Shown: piece after piece, positions 29,234 through 37,562 of the stretch
Layout of the letters: each line of letters starts with the position of its first letter
Position numbering within the stretch: position 1 is the first letter of the stretch
Origin: JAAYYY01 sp964579295
GTDB lineage: Bacteria > Chloroflexota > Anaerolineae > Promineifilales > Promineifilaceae
NCBI GenBank assembly: GCA_964579295.1
Contig: CAZOGK010000007.1
Location: 59,581-123,580, forward strand
Direction of reading: 5' to 3'
Length of the DNA: 64,000 nt
Notes under the pieces: model-generated
Databases searched by the model: none
What the model was told of the DNA's origin: nothing
What the model saw: only the letters and a program-made list of their open reading frames with translations
Program-made: the position numbers and the translations under genes

Positions 29234-29479
29234 TCAGGCGCCCTTGATGACGATTTCGTCTTCGACCGGATCGTTGCTGCGGGTCACCGGCTGCGCTTCC
29301 TCGGGCATGAGGATAGCCAGCAGCAGGTAGATGAGCAGGCCCGGGCTCTGCGTGAAGATCGTCAGAAAGACGAAGAAGAGCCGAACCAGAACCGGGTCGA
29401 TGTTCAGGTAAGCGCCGAGCCCGCCGGCTACGCCGAGGAAGACCCGGTCACTGCGAGAGCGTACCAATCGTTTTTCCAT
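29234..29479 (-). CDS. PspC domain protein
   Basis: An 81-residue protein: RSRSDRVFLGVAGGLGAYLNIDPVLVRLFF is the PspC signature, followed by a hydrophobic stretch (about 32-58) and an acidic tail. In other bacteria PspC-type proteins sit in the membrane and sense or relay envelope stress to PspA. GGAGG lies 9 bases before ATG 29479. Closeness to pspA suggests a minimal Psp response without the PspF regulator. Confidence 0.85.
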   Translation of the reverse strand: MEKRLVRSRSDRVFLGVAGGLGAYLNIDPVLVRLFFVFLTIFTQSPGLLIYLLLAILMPEEAQPVTRSNDPVEDEIVIKGA

Positions 29480-29554
29480 CTTTCAATACCTCCATGTGTC
29501 CGTTCATCTTTCATTACGCAGCCGCGCGACGAAGGTTGCAGCCGGCGGCCGGAA

Positions 29555-29583
29555 GTGACAGGCGCCTGCGGCTTGGGTACACT
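29555..29583 (+). promoter_or_regulatory. Promoter for the hydroxyacid dehydrogenase operon
   Basis: GTGACA (29555-29560), a 17-bp spacer and TACACT (29578-29583) lie about 50 bp before the ATG. An 8-bp-stem hairpin (29593-29617, GCGCTCGC/GCGAGCGC) sits in the short leader. Confidence 0.5.
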
Positions 29584-29634
29584 CAGCCGGGTGCGCTCGC
29601 CGCCCGATAGCGAGCGCCCGCAAGGAAGAAGACG

Positions 29635-30639
29635 ATGACACACGTGTTAGTAACAGCCCCTTTCCCGGAACATCTGCTCCACAAGATCCGCGCCGTGGCG
29701 CCGGAAGTGGAGCTGGAGCAGATGCAGCTGGCCGACCGCACATGGCCGGCCGAGCGCACGACCGGCGCCGAGGTCATCTATGCCCTCGACGGCCTGCCCT
29801 CGCCGCAGCAGGCGCCGAACCTGCGCTGGGTGCAGACGCACTGGGCCGGCGTCGATCGACTGCGCGAGCACCCGCTCTGGGATAGCGACATTCTCGTGAC
29901 CAACGCCAGCGGCATCCACGCGCCGAATATTGCCCAGTATGTGCTGGCCCAGATCCTCTCCTGGGCGCACCGGACGCCGCGCTGGTTCTATTACCAGCAG
30001 CGGGGCGAGTGGCCGCGCGGGCGCTGGGAGAAATTCGTGCCGGACGAGCTACGCGGCAAGACGCTGGGGATTGCCGGCTATGGCAGTATCGGCCGCGAGG
30101 TGGCCCGGCTGGCGCGCTGCTTCGGCATGCGCGTGCTGGCGACCAAGCGTGACGCGCGGCGCATTGAGGATAGTCAGTACAGCCTGACTGGCAGCGGCGA
30201 CCCCGGCGGCACGCTGGCCGCGCGCATCTATCCCGGCGAGGCGACCCGCTCGATGGTGGCCGAGTGCGATTACGTGGTCATCGCCCTGCCGCTGACCGAG
30301 CGGACGCGCCACCTCTTCGACGAGCAGATGTTCCGCGCCATGAAGTCGAGCGCCTTTCTGGTCAACGTCGGGCGGGGCGAGGTTGTCAAGGAAAGTGACC
30401 TGGTGCGCGCCCTGAAGAAGGGCTGGATTGCCGGCGCCGGGCTGGACGTATTCGCCGCCGAGCCGCTGCCGGCCGATAGCCCGCTGTGGAAGCTGGAGAA
30501 TGTGATTATCAGCCCGCACGTCAGTGGCTTTACTCCGGCCTATGACGAGCGTGCTACCGATCTCTTTGCCGAGAATCTGCGCCGCTATCTGCACGGAGAG
30601 CCGCTCCTGAACGTCGTCAGCCGCGACGAGGGCTACTGA
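29635..30639 (+). CDS. D-2-hydroxyacid dehydrogenase family protein
   Basis: An NAD(P)-dependent reductase of 2-oxoacids. The 334 residues carry the Rossmann motif GKTLGIAGYGSIGREVARLARCFG, the Arg-containing VNVGRGEVVKESDLV, the Glu region and the catalytic His in ISPHVSGFTP. A ~15-residue insert after the Rossmann motif (around residues 175-205) is longer than in most relatives. Substrate is not predictable. It ends one base into the next gene (TGATG). Confidence 0.88.
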   Translation: MTHVLVTAPFPEHLLHKIRAVAPEVELEQMQLADRTWPAERTTGAEVIYALDGLPSPQQAPNLRWVQTHWAGVDRLREHPLWDSDILVTNASGIHAPNIAQYVLAQILSWAHRTPRWFYYQQRGEWPRGRWEKFVPDELRGKTLGIAGYGSIGREVARLARCFGMRVLATKRDARRIEDSQYSLTGSGDPGGTLAARIYPGEATRSMVAECDYVVIALPLTERTRHLFDEQMFRAMKSSAFLVNVGRGEVVKESDLVRALKKGWIAGAGLDVFAAEPLPADSPLWKLENVIISPHVSGFTPAYDERATDLFAENLRRYLHGEPLLNVVSRDEGY

Positions 30640-31502
30640 TGAAGGTCGCCGTCCTCTCCGACATCCACGGCAACTGGCCGGCGCTGCAGGCGGTCGCGGA
30701 TGACATCGCTTCCTGGAGGCCGGACCTGACCATTGTCAACGGCGATGTCGTCAACCGCGGCCCTTCCTCCACCGCCTGCTGGTCGTTTGTCCGCGAGCAG
30801 CCGGGCTGGATTGTCGCCAGCGGCAACCACGAGAAGTATGTCCTCCTCTGGATTAATCCCGGCTGGGACCGGGGCGCCGGGGCTCCCCCAGGGTTATTCT
30901 CGCCGTCTAGCTGGACCTTTGAGCAGCTCGGCGAGCAGGTTGGCGAGCTGGTGGGATTGCCGGAGGTCGTATCCCTCGCCGATCCGGCCGGCGGCGAGCT
31001 GCGCGCCGTCCACGGCTCCATGCGCGGCGACCGCGACGGCATCTATCCAGATACGCCGGAGGCTGAGCTGGCGGCACAAGTCAGCCCGGCGCCGCGCCTC
31101 TTCTGCACGGCGCATACGCACCGGCCCTTTGTGCGCTCGCTGAATGAGACGCTCGTCGTCAACTCTGGCTCGGCCGGCTGGACCTTGGACGGCGATCCGC
31201 GCGCCAGCTATGCGCGGCTGACCTGGCGGCGCGGCTCGTGGCAGGCCGACATTGTGCGTCTGGCTTACGACCGCGACCAGGCCGCACGTGACTTTGTAAA
31301 GGACGGCTACTACCAGTCGGCCGGTCCCCTGGCCCGCGTCATGTACGTCGAGTGGCATGAGGCCATCCCCCTGTTCCATCACTGGACGAACGATTACGAG
31401 CCGGCGGTGCTGGCCGGCGCACTCACCGTCGCCGAGGCGGCGGAGATGCTCCTGCACAGCCTGGGCCTGGATGGCATAGAGCCGCCGGGGTGCGATGGCT
31501 GA
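30639..31502 (+). CDS. Metallophosphoesterase (YfcE/diadenosine-tetraphosphatase-like)
   Basis: A calcineurin-like phosphoesterase of 287 residues. Metal-binding motifs are VLSDIHGNWPAL, VNGDVVNRGP, GNHEK and a late CTAHTHRPFV. The C-terminal 90 residues beyond the core do not match anything I recognise. It overlaps the dehydrogenase stop by one base and the methyltransferase start by 8 bases, so the three genes form one operon. Confidence 0.85.
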   Translation: MKVAVLSDIHGNWPALQAVADDIASWRPDLTIVNGDVVNRGPSSTACWSFVREQPGWIVASGNHEKYVLLWINPGWDRGAGAPPGLFSPSSWTFEQLGEQVGELVGLPEVVSLADPAGGELRAVHGSMRGDRDGIYPDTPEAELAAQVSPAPRLFCTAHTHRPFVRSLNETLVVNSGSAGWTLDGDPRASYARLTWRRGSWQADIVRLAYDRDQAARDFVKDGYYQSAGPLARVMYVEWHEAIPLFHHWTNDYEPAVLAGALTVAEAAEMLLHSLGLDGIEPPGCDG

Positions 31503-32298
31503 CGAGCAGCAAGACAAGTCATTCCTGGCGGAGGAAGCCTACGACGACGCCGCGGCGCTTAACTCCCGGGATAACATCCAGGCCCACTATGGCAGCCACC
31601 CTGTCGCCTGGTACGACTGGATCTGGTCCCATCTCCACGCGCGCGAAGGGATGCGCTGGCTGGACCTGGGCTGCGGGCCGGGCCACCTCTGGTGGCGCCA
31701 GCGCGGCCTTCTACCGGCGGATAGCAGCGTCCTGCTGACCGATTACTCGCCGGGCATGGTGGCCGCCGCGCGCAGCAACCTGGCCGGAGCGGGCGAGCAG
31801 TTCTATTTTGCCACCGCCGACGGCGAAGCGCTGCCCGTGGCCGGCGCCTCGTTGACCGCGGTCGTCGCCCTCGGCCTGCTCGATCACCTGCCGGCGCTCG
31901 ACGCCTGCCTGGCGGAAGTAGCCCGCGTCCTGCAGCCCGGCGGCTTTCTTTATGCGTCGGCCGGTGGGCGCCGCCATCTGCGAGAGCTGGAAGCGCTGGT
32001 GCAGCCCTTCCTGCCGGATGTGAGCTACGGCGGCAGCGCCGACGCCTTTGGCCTGGAAAACGGAGCCGGGTGGCTGGCGCCGCGCTTCCGCCACGTGGCC
32101 GTCTATCATTATGAAGATGAGCTGGTCTTCTACGAGGCCGAGCCGGTGGTCGCCTACATCCGCTCAGAAGCGCGAGTGGGCCGCCGATTGCGCGGCCCCT
32201 TGCTGGCGGCGCTGGAGAGCCACATCGCCGGCGTGTTGGCCGCGGAGAGCGCCATTCGTGTCACGCGCCAGAAGGGGCTATTCGCGGCCCAGCTCTAA
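31495..32298 (+). CDS. Class I SAM-dependent methyltransferase
   Basis: A UbiE/type-11-like methyltransferase of 267 residues. Motif I is WLDLGCGPGHLWW, the acidic loop is LLTDYSPGMVAAAR, and motifs ADGEALPVAGASLTAV and ARVLQPGGFLYAS follow. The ring or small-molecule substrate is unknown. Last gene of the operon starting at 29635. Confidence 0.82.
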   Translation: MADEQQDKSFLAEEAYDDAAALNSRDNIQAHYGSHPVAWYDWIWSHLHAREGMRWLDLGCGPGHLWWRQRGLLPADSSVLLTDYSPGMVAAARSNLAGAGEQFYFATADGEALPVAGASLTAVVALGLLDHLPALDACLAEVARVLQPGGFLYASAGGRRHLRELEALVQPFLPDVSYGGSADAFGLENGAGWLAPRFRHVAVYHYEDELVFYEAEPVVAYIRSEARVGRRLRGPLLAALESHIAGVLAAESAIRVTRQKGLFAAQL

Positions 32299-32328
32299 AG
32301 CCCGCCGCTAAGCCGCGCCTTAACCCGT

Positions 32329-32357
32329 TTGGCAAAACGGCGGCTGTCGACTATAAT
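32329..32357 (+). promoter_or_regulatory. Promoter of tRNA-Pro
   Basis: TTGGCA (32329-32334), a 17-bp spacer and a perfect TATAAT (32352-32357), ending 14 bases before the tRNA. Confidence 0.8.
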
Positions 32358-32371
32358 TCATCTGTTCAGTT

Positions 32372-32445
32372 CGGGGCGTAGCGCAGCTCGGTAGCGCGCA
32401 CCGTTCGGGTCGGTGAGGTCGTGGGTTCGAATCCCGCCGCCCCGA
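32372..32445 (+). tRNA. tRNA-Pro(CGG)
   Basis: A complete 74-base cloverleaf. Acceptor CGGGGCG pairs with CGCCCCG, D-stem GCGC/GCGC, anticodon stem CACCG/CGGTG with loop TTCGGGT (anticodon CGG, read Pro CCG), T-arm GTGGG-TTCGAAT-CCCGC, discriminator A. CCA is not encoded. A strong promoter precedes and a terminator follows. Confidence 0.95.
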
Positions 32446-32451
32446 CTGTAG

Positions 32452-32488
32452 AGAAGCCGCACCAGTCATGGAGCGGCTTCTTTCTTTA
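32452..32488 (+). terminator. Terminator after tRNA-Pro, before azlC
   Basis: AGAAGCCGC (32452-32460) pairs with GCGGCTTCT (32473-32481), followed by TTCTTTAT. It lies only 14-20 bases before the azlC start, so azlC must rely on read-through or a promoter hidden in this segment. Confidence 0.75.
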
Positions 32489-32501
32489 TCTGCGGTATTC
32501 G

Positions 32502-33277
32502 ATGTCTCCACGACGAAATGCTTTTCTGGCCGGCGTGCGCGCTGGGCTGCCGATTCTGGTCGGCGTGGCGCCGTTTGGGCTGATTTATGGCGCGACGGCG
32601 CTGGCGGCCGGCCTCTCGCCGTGGATGGCGCAGGCAATGTCGTTTGTCGTCTTTGCCGGCTCGGCGCAGTTTGTCATGGTGCAGCTGGTGGCGGGCGGCG
32701 TGCCGCTGCTGGTCATTGCCGCCACGGCCTTCGTCGTCAACCTGCGCCACGTGCTCTACAGCGCGACCATTGCTCCCTACCTGCGCGCCGTTCCGCGCCA
32801 GCCGCGGCGGCTGCTGGCCTACCTTCTAACTGACGAAGCGTTCACCGTCAGCATCCTGCGCTTCCAGCGCGAGCCGCCGACGCCGGCGCCGGGCTGGTTT
32901 CTGGCGGGGGCCGGGCTGGCGCTGTGGACGACCTGGCAGCTGAGCACGGCCGCGGGTATCTTCCTCGGCGCGGCCCTGCCCGCCTGGNNNNNNNNNNNNN
33001 NNNNNNNNNNNNNNNNNNNNNNNNNNNNNNNNNNNNNNNNNNNNNNNNNNNNNNNNNNNNNNNNNNNNNNNNNNNNNNNNNNNNNNNCCTGGTCATGCCC
33101 AATATCCGCGACCGGGCCTCGGTCAGCGCGGCGGTGACGGCGGCCCTGGTGGTGCTGCTGGCCCGCGTGCTGCCCTACAAGCTGGACCTGCTGCTGGCGG
33201 CGCTGGTCGGCGTTGTCGCCGGCATTGTCGTGGAGCGGCGCGAGCTGGCGCCGCTGGCCGGGGAGGAGGGGGGCTGA
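32502..33277 (+). CDS. azlC: AzlC family branched-chain amino-acid exporter subunit (interrupted by an assembly gap)
   Basis: The large membrane subunit of an AzlCD exporter. Residues 1-162 before the gap include the AzlC hallmark GVAPFGLIYGATALAAGLSPWMAQAMSFVVFAGSAQF and the NLRHVLYSA motif. After the 100-N gap the reading frame differs, but LVMPNIRDRASVSAAVTAAL and a final hydrophobic helix match the AzlC C-terminus. The frame change is explained by the arbitrary gap length, so this is one gene with some missing sequence, not a pseudogene. No clear ribosome site precedes ATG 32502. The stop overlaps azlD (TGATG). Confidence 0.8.
32988..33087. other. Assembly gap of 100 N inside azlC
   Basis: Exactly 100 N, the usual placeholder for an unknown distance. 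Frame disagreement of azlC across it means its true length is not 100. Confidence 0.95.
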
Positions 33278-33597
33278 TGGGACTCTGGCTGACGCTGATC
33301 GCCGTCGGCGCGCTCACCTATCTGCAGCGCCTCTCCTTTCTCGGCGCGGACGGCCAGCGGCTGGCGTCGGCGCGCTTCCGCCGCGGGCTGCGCTTCGTCC
33401 CCATCAGTGTGCTGACCGCCCTGATTGTCTCTGACTTGCTGCTGGTCGACGGCCGGCTGCAGCTCGCGCTGGACAACGAGCGGCTGCTGGCCGGGCTGGT
33501 GGCCGTGCTGCTGGCCTGGCGCACGCGCAATATGCTGTGGACGATGTTGGGGGGGATGGCGGCGCTGCTCCTGCTGCAGCTCCTGTTGCCGGCTTAG
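33277..33597 (+). CDS. azlD: AzlD family exporter subunit
   Basis: A 106-residue, four-helix membrane protein. LTLIAVGALTYLQRLSFLG at the start, FRRGLRFVPISVLTALI in the middle and MLWTMLGGMAALLLLQ at the end match AzlD, the small partner of AzlC in branched-chain amino-acid efflux. The start overlaps the azlC stop by one base. Confidence 0.85.
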   Translation: MGLWLTLIAVGALTYLQRLSFLGADGQRLASARFRRGLRFVPISVLTALIVSDLLLVDGRLQLALDNERLLAGLVAVLLAWRTRNMLWTMLGGMAALLLLQLLLPA

Positions 33598-33612
33598 CCG
33601 GCGGCGGGCCGC

Positions 33613-33978
33613 TTACTCTACCAGCAGGGCGCGCTCAATCCAGTCCAGGGCGCGGCCGTCGCGCACCATGTCCGGCGTGACGCGCAGCACAAGCCAGCCG
33701 TAGAGCGCGGCTTCGTTGTACTTCTCGCAGTCGCTCTCGAAGCGCTCTGGGTGCGCATGCCCTTTGCTCCGCCCGCTCTCTGTCTGCATCCAGATGCCGC
33801 CTTCAATCTCACAGGCAACCAGGTAGCCGTGGTTCTTCCAGCAAAAGTCGAAACGCCACTGCCGCTCGGCATGAAAGCGGTATTCGCGCAGGGGGTGGGG
33901 CAGCTTAGCCAGCCGGATCTGCTCCAGCAAGACCTCGCTCCAGTTAACGCTCAGGCTGCGGCGGCGACGCAACTTCAT
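33613..33978 (-). CDS. Small endonuclease-like protein of phage/PD-(D/E)XK type
   Basis: A 121-residue protein. RQWRFDFCWKNHGYLVACEIEGGIW followed by FESDCEKYNEAALYGWLVLRVTPDMV is a pattern common in small phage-encoded restriction-fold nucleases (FDFxW...EVEGGxW...GFExDCEKYNxAxxxGWxVLRFTxxMV). The Asp and Glu of the fold are present; the usual Lys position is less clear. Its -10 box lies 7 bp before the ATG, implying a leaderless mRNA. No other phage genes are near, so it is a stand-alone remnant or a domesticated gene. Confidence 0.6.
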   Translation of the reverse strand: MKLRRRRSLSVNWSEVLLEQIRLAKLPHPLREYRFHAERQWRFDFCWKNHGYLVACEIEGGIWMQTESGRSKGHAHPERFESDCEKYNEAALYGWLVLRVTPDMVRDGRALDWIERALLVE

Positions 33979-33985
33979 GCGCCAG

Positions 33986-33991
33986 ATTCTA
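33986..33991 (-). promoter_or_regulatory. -10 box directly before the start codon of the small nuclease gene
   Basis: TAGAAT on the minus strand (33991-33986) is followed by CTGGCGC and then ATG (33978). The -35 region is weak. Confidence 0.4.
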
Positions 33992-34025
33992 GCACATTTG
34001 TTCGGAGGAAGCGAGGGTCGGTTCG

Positions 34026-35462
34026 CTAGCAGAGCGCGGTCGCCAGCCGCCGCACCCCTTCGCGCAGCTGCCCTTCGGCCAGCCCGCTGAAGCCGAGGAG
34101 GATAGACGGGGGCGGATCGGGCTGCAGGTAATAGGCGGCGCCGCGATAGACGCCAACGCCGGCCGCCGCCGCCCGCCGCACCACCTCGGCTTCGTCGTAG
34201 TCGCCGGCAAGGGTCAGCATGACGTGCAGGCCGGCCGGTTCGGCCGTAAAAGTCACGGGACAGGGCAGCTCTTGCTCCAGGGCGGCGACGAGGATGCGGC
34301 GCCGCCGGCCGTAGACGCGCCGCAGCCGGCGCAGGTGGCGCTCGAAATAGCCCTGGTCGATGAAATCGGCGACCGCTGCCTGGGTCAGCGTCGGCGCGCC
34401 GCGGTCGACAATGCCCTTGGCCTGAATGAACGGCTCCAGCAGCGAGGGCGGCAGCACCACGTATCCCAGCCGCAACGCCGGGAAGAGCACTTTGGAGAAG
34501 CTGCCCAGATAGACGACGTGGCCGCGCTCGTCCAGCCCCTGCAGCGCGCCGAGCGGCCGCTCGGTATAGCGCAGCGCGCCGTCATAGTCGTCTTCCAGGA
34601 TGAGCGCCCCCTGCTCCTGGGCCCAGCGCAGCAGCGCCAGGCGGCGGCTCAGGGGCATGGCCCCGCCGCGCGGAAACTGGTTGGCCGGCGTGACAAAGGC
34701 GAGGCGCGCCGCCAGCCCCTTGGGCATGTCTTCCACGGGAAAGCCGTGGTCGTCGACGGCGATGGGGACCAGGCGCGCGCCGTGGAGGCGCAGCAGCGCG
34801 TAGGCGTCGGTGTAACCCGGGTTTTCGACCAGCACTGGGTCGCCGCGCTCCAGCAGCAGCCGGGCCAGAATGTCCAGCGCCTGCTGCAGGCCGTTGACGA
34901 TGACCACCTGTTCCGCCGTGCAGCGCACCCCGCGCCAGCGACGCAGGTAGCCGGCGATGGCGGCGCGCAGCGGCTCGAAGCCGGCGACAGAGCCGTAGCG
35001 GCTGAGCATGACGTCGTCGGTGCTGAGGTAGCGTGCCAGCAGGCGGCGCCAGACGTCATAGGGGAAAATGTGGGGAAACGAGCGGCCGAAGCCGAAGTCG
35101 ATGAAGTCTCCACCGCCGCCACGCGCCACGCGCTGACCTGCACTGCCGAGCCCGGCCACACGCTGCCCCCAGCCGGCGAGCCGTGGCCGGAATGTCCCTT
35201 CTGCCGGGCGCGCGGCCGGCAGCGCATCGGCGACAAAGGTGCCGGCGCCGCGGCGGCTGGCGACGAAGCCCTCGGCTGCCAGCTGGCGGTAGGCCTGCTC
35301 CACGGTAACGCGGGCGACGCCCAGCTTGGCAGCCAGCGCCCGCGTGGGCGGCAGGCGGCTGCCCGGCGGCAGCTCGCCGGCCAGAATGGCGGCCCGCAGC
35401 TGGTTGTACAGCTGGCGGTAGAGCGGCAGCGCGCCGCCTTCGTCGAGGTGCAGGTCAACCAT
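34026..35462 (-). CDS. MocR/PdxR-type GntR-aminotransferase regulator
   Basis: A 478-residue transcription factor with an N-terminal GntR winged helix (LYRQLYNQLRAAILAGELPPGSRLPPTRALAAKLGVARVTVEQAYRQL, residues about 12-75) joined by a linker to a type I aminotransferase fold. The PLP-binding lysine lies in VYLGSFSKVLFPALRLGYV near residue 315-330. Family members sense PLP or amino-compounds. It is divergent from uvrC with 100 bp between, and next to azlCD it could regulate export; both are guesses. Confidence 0.88.
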   Translation of the reverse strand: MVDLHLDEGGALPLYRQLYNQLRAAILAGELPPGSRLPPTRALAAKLGVARVTVEQAYRQLAAEGFVASRRGAGTFVADALPAARPAEGTFRPRLAGWGQRVAGLGSAGQRVARGGGGDFIDFGFGRSFPHIFPYDVWRRLLARYLSTDDVMLSRYGSVAGFEPLRAAIAGYLRRWRGVRCTAEQVVIVNGLQQALDILARLLLERGDPVLVENPGYTDAYALLRLHGARLVPIAVDDHGFPVEDMPKGLAARLAFVTPANQFPRGGAMPLSRRLALLRWAQEQGALILEDDYDGALRYTERPLGALQGLDERGHVVYLGSFSKVLFPALRLGYVVLPPSLLEPFIQAKGIVDRGAPTLTQAAVADFIDQGYFERHLRRLRRVYGRRRRILVAALEQELPCPVTFTAEPAGLHVMLTLAGDYDEAEVVRRAAAAGVGVYRGAAYYLQPDPPPSILLGFSGLAEGQLREGVRRLATALC

Positions 35463-35524
35463 GCCGCCATTGTCCGCCGCGGGCAGCCGGGCGCAAATTA
35501 ATTACACCACTCTTACGATGTTCT

Positions 35525-35538
35525 GGTACAATAGTTCT
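35525..35538 (+). promoter_or_regulatory. uvrC -10 region overlapped by a LexA-box-like palindrome
   Basis: GGTACAATAGTTCT includes the -10 TACAAT (35527-35532) and fits the form GTAC-N4-GTTC reported for cyanobacterial-type LexA boxes. It shares the right half GTTCTAA with the palindrome at 37531-37548. Confidence 0.4.
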
Positions 35539-35562
35539 AATTAGCGCCACAGCAGGCAAGAG

Positions 35563-37437
35563 ATGGCTTACGAATTACCCGAGCGCATTCGCGATATCTT
35601 AAAGAATCTGCCGACCGGGCCGGGCGTCTACATCCACAAGGACGCCGACGGTCATATCCTCTACATCGGCAAGGCGGTTAACCTCCGCTCGCGTGTGCGT
35701 TCCTACTTCCAGAAGAACGTCGATTCCTACAAAACGCTCCATCTGCGCCAGCGGATCAGCGACGTTGAGGTCATTTCCACTGACTCCGAGCTGGAGGCCC
35801 TGCTGCTGGAAATGACGCTGATCAAGAAACACCGGCCCCACTACAACATCCGCCTCAAGGACGATAAGCGCTATCCCTATATCAAGGTCCATTGGGCCGA
35901 CCCGTACCCCAAGGTGACGGTGACGCGGCGCATGGTGCGAGACGGCTCGCGCTACTTCGGCCCCTATACGTCGGTCTGGGCCGTGCATCAGACGCTGGAC
36001 CTGCTGCGCCGCATCTTCCCCTACCTGACCTGTGACCGCACCATTACGGGCAACGACGCGCGCGCCTGCCTCTACTACGATATCAAGTTGTGTACCGCGC
36101 CCTGCATCGGCGCGGTCAGCAAAGACGAATACCGGGCGATGATCGCCCAGCTCATGGATTTCCTGGAGGGACGGTCCGACGCCATCATCCGGGAGCTGGA
36201 ACGAAACATGCAGGCCGCGGCTAAGGAGCTCGACTTTGAGGCGGCCGCCCTTTACCGCGACCAGCTACAGGCTATCGATAAGGTGGTCGCCAAGCAGAAG
36301 GTGATCGCCGCCGCCGGTACCGACCAGGACGTGATTGCCTTTGCCCGCGAGGAAGGCGACGCCTGTGTCCAGGTCTTTTTCATCCGGCACGGCAAGCTGA
36401 TTGGGCGCGAATATTTCCTGCTGGAAGGCACCGACGAAGCCAGCGACGAAGAGGTGCTGCAGGATTTTGTTACGCAGTTCTACGACGAGGCGGCCCACAT
36501 TCCCAAGGAAGTTCTGCTGCCCAACGAGGTGGAAGAAGCCCGCATCATCGAGGCCTGGCTGAAGCAAAAGCGCGGGCAAAAGGTGACGATGCAGGTGCCG
36601 CAGCGCGGCAAGAAGCGCGACCTGGTGCAGATGGCGGCTAAGAACGCGCGTGACACGCTGGCGACGCTGCGGCAGCAATGGGCCAGCGACCGCTCGCGCT
36701 ACGTCACGGCCATGGACGAGCTGCAGCAGGCGCTGGCGCTGCCCACGCCGCCGGCGCGCATCGAAGGCTATGACATCAGCCATACACAGGGCCGGCTGAC
36801 CGTTGGCTCGATGGTCGTCTTTGTCCAGGGGGTGCCCTACAAGCAGGATTACCGCCGCTTTAACATTCGTACCGTGACCAACGACGACTATGGCGCCATG
36901 CGCGAAGTGCTGCGGCGGCGCTTTGAGCGCTACCGCGACTCTGTCGCCGGCGAGCTGACCGACCCGGCGCAAATTGGCCGCAGAAAGAAGGAGACGGCCT
37001 GGACGCTCCTGCCCGACCTGCTGCTGATCGACGGCGGCAAAGGGCAGCTGGCAGTGGCCCAGGAAGTCCTGGCCGAGTTCGGCCTGAGCGACGAGGTGCC
37101 GCTGGCGGCGCTGGCCAAGCAGGAAGAAGAGCTATACGTTCCCGGGCGCGAGCTGCCTATCCGGCTACCGCCACGCTCGGAAGGCTTCTATCTGGTGCAG
37201 CGCGTCCGTGACGAGTCGCACCGCTTTGCCAACCAGGGCCACCGCAAGCGGCGCTCCAAGGTAGGCACCGCCAGCATTCTCGACGGTGTGCCGGGCGTGG
37301 GGCCAAAGCGGCGCAAGCTCCTGCTGGAGCATTTTGGCTCGCTGGATGAGCTGCGTAAGGCGACGGCGGAGGAGATCGCCTCAGTCCCCGGCATACCCTA
37401 CGAGGTCGGTATTGCCGTCAAGTCGCACCTGAGCTGA
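35563..37437 (+). CDS. uvrC: Excinuclease ABC subunit C
   Basis: The dual-incision nuclease of nucleotide excision repair. The 624 residues contain the GIY-YIG domain (GPGVYIHKDADGHILYIGKAVNLRSRV), a Cys-rich linker (CLYYDIKLCTAPCIG), the UVR motif near residues 205-240, the RNase-H-like second nuclease domain starting EGYDISHTQG near residue 403, and two C-terminal helix-hairpin-helix units (LDGVPGVGPKRRKLLLEHFG). Full length, ATG 35563. Confidence 0.96.
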   Translation: MAYELPERIRDILKNLPTGPGVYIHKDADGHILYIGKAVNLRSRVRSYFQKNVDSYKTLHLRQRISDVEVISTDSELEALLLEMTLIKKHRPHYNIRLKDDKRYPYIKVHWADPYPKVTVTRRMVRDGSRYFGPYTSVWAVHQTLDLLRRIFPYLTCDRTITGNDARACLYYDIKLCTAPCIGAVSKDEYRAMIAQLMDFLEGRSDAIIRELERNMQAAAKELDFEAAALYRDQLQAIDKVVAKQKVIAAAGTDQDVIAFAREEGDACVQVFFIRHGKLIGREYFLLEGTDEASDEEVLQDFVTQFYDEAAHIPKEVLLPNEVEEARIIEAWLKQKRGQKVTMQVPQRGKKRDLVQMAAKNARDTLATLRQQWASDRSRYVTAMDELQQALALPTPPARIEGYDISHTQGRLTVGSMVVFVQGVPYKQDYRRFNIRTVTNDDYGAMREVLRRRFERYRDSVAGELTDPAQIGRRKKETAWTLLPDLLLIDGGKGQLAVAQEVLAEFGLSDEVPLAALAKQEEELYVPGRELPIRLPPRSEGFYLVQRVRDESHRFANQGHRKRRSKVGTASILDGVPGVGPKRRKLLLEHFGSLDELRKATAEEIASVPGIPYEVGIAVKSHLS

Positions 37438-37496
37438 CCGAGGCTGGGCCGGCGCGTAACCCATTTCCCAACTTATCCCAGATAGCGCGAATAGTC

Positions 37497-37548
37497 TTGA
37501 CTTGCTAGTACATATGTGCTAATCTGACAATTAGAACACTTGTTCTAA
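37497..37548 (+). promoter_or_regulatory. Promoter with LexA-type operator
   Basis: TTGACT (37497-37502), a 17-bp spacer and TAATCT (37520-37525), then TTAGAACACTTGTTCTAA (37531-37548) with 8-bp perfect arms around CT. GAAC-N4-GTTC is the core of Gram-positive-type SOS boxes, and it sits across the predicted transcription start. A second, imperfect palindrome, TAGTACATATGTGCTA (37506-37521), fills the spacer and touches the -10. Confidence 0.6.
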
Positions 37549-37562
37549 CCCTCCCATCGGCG

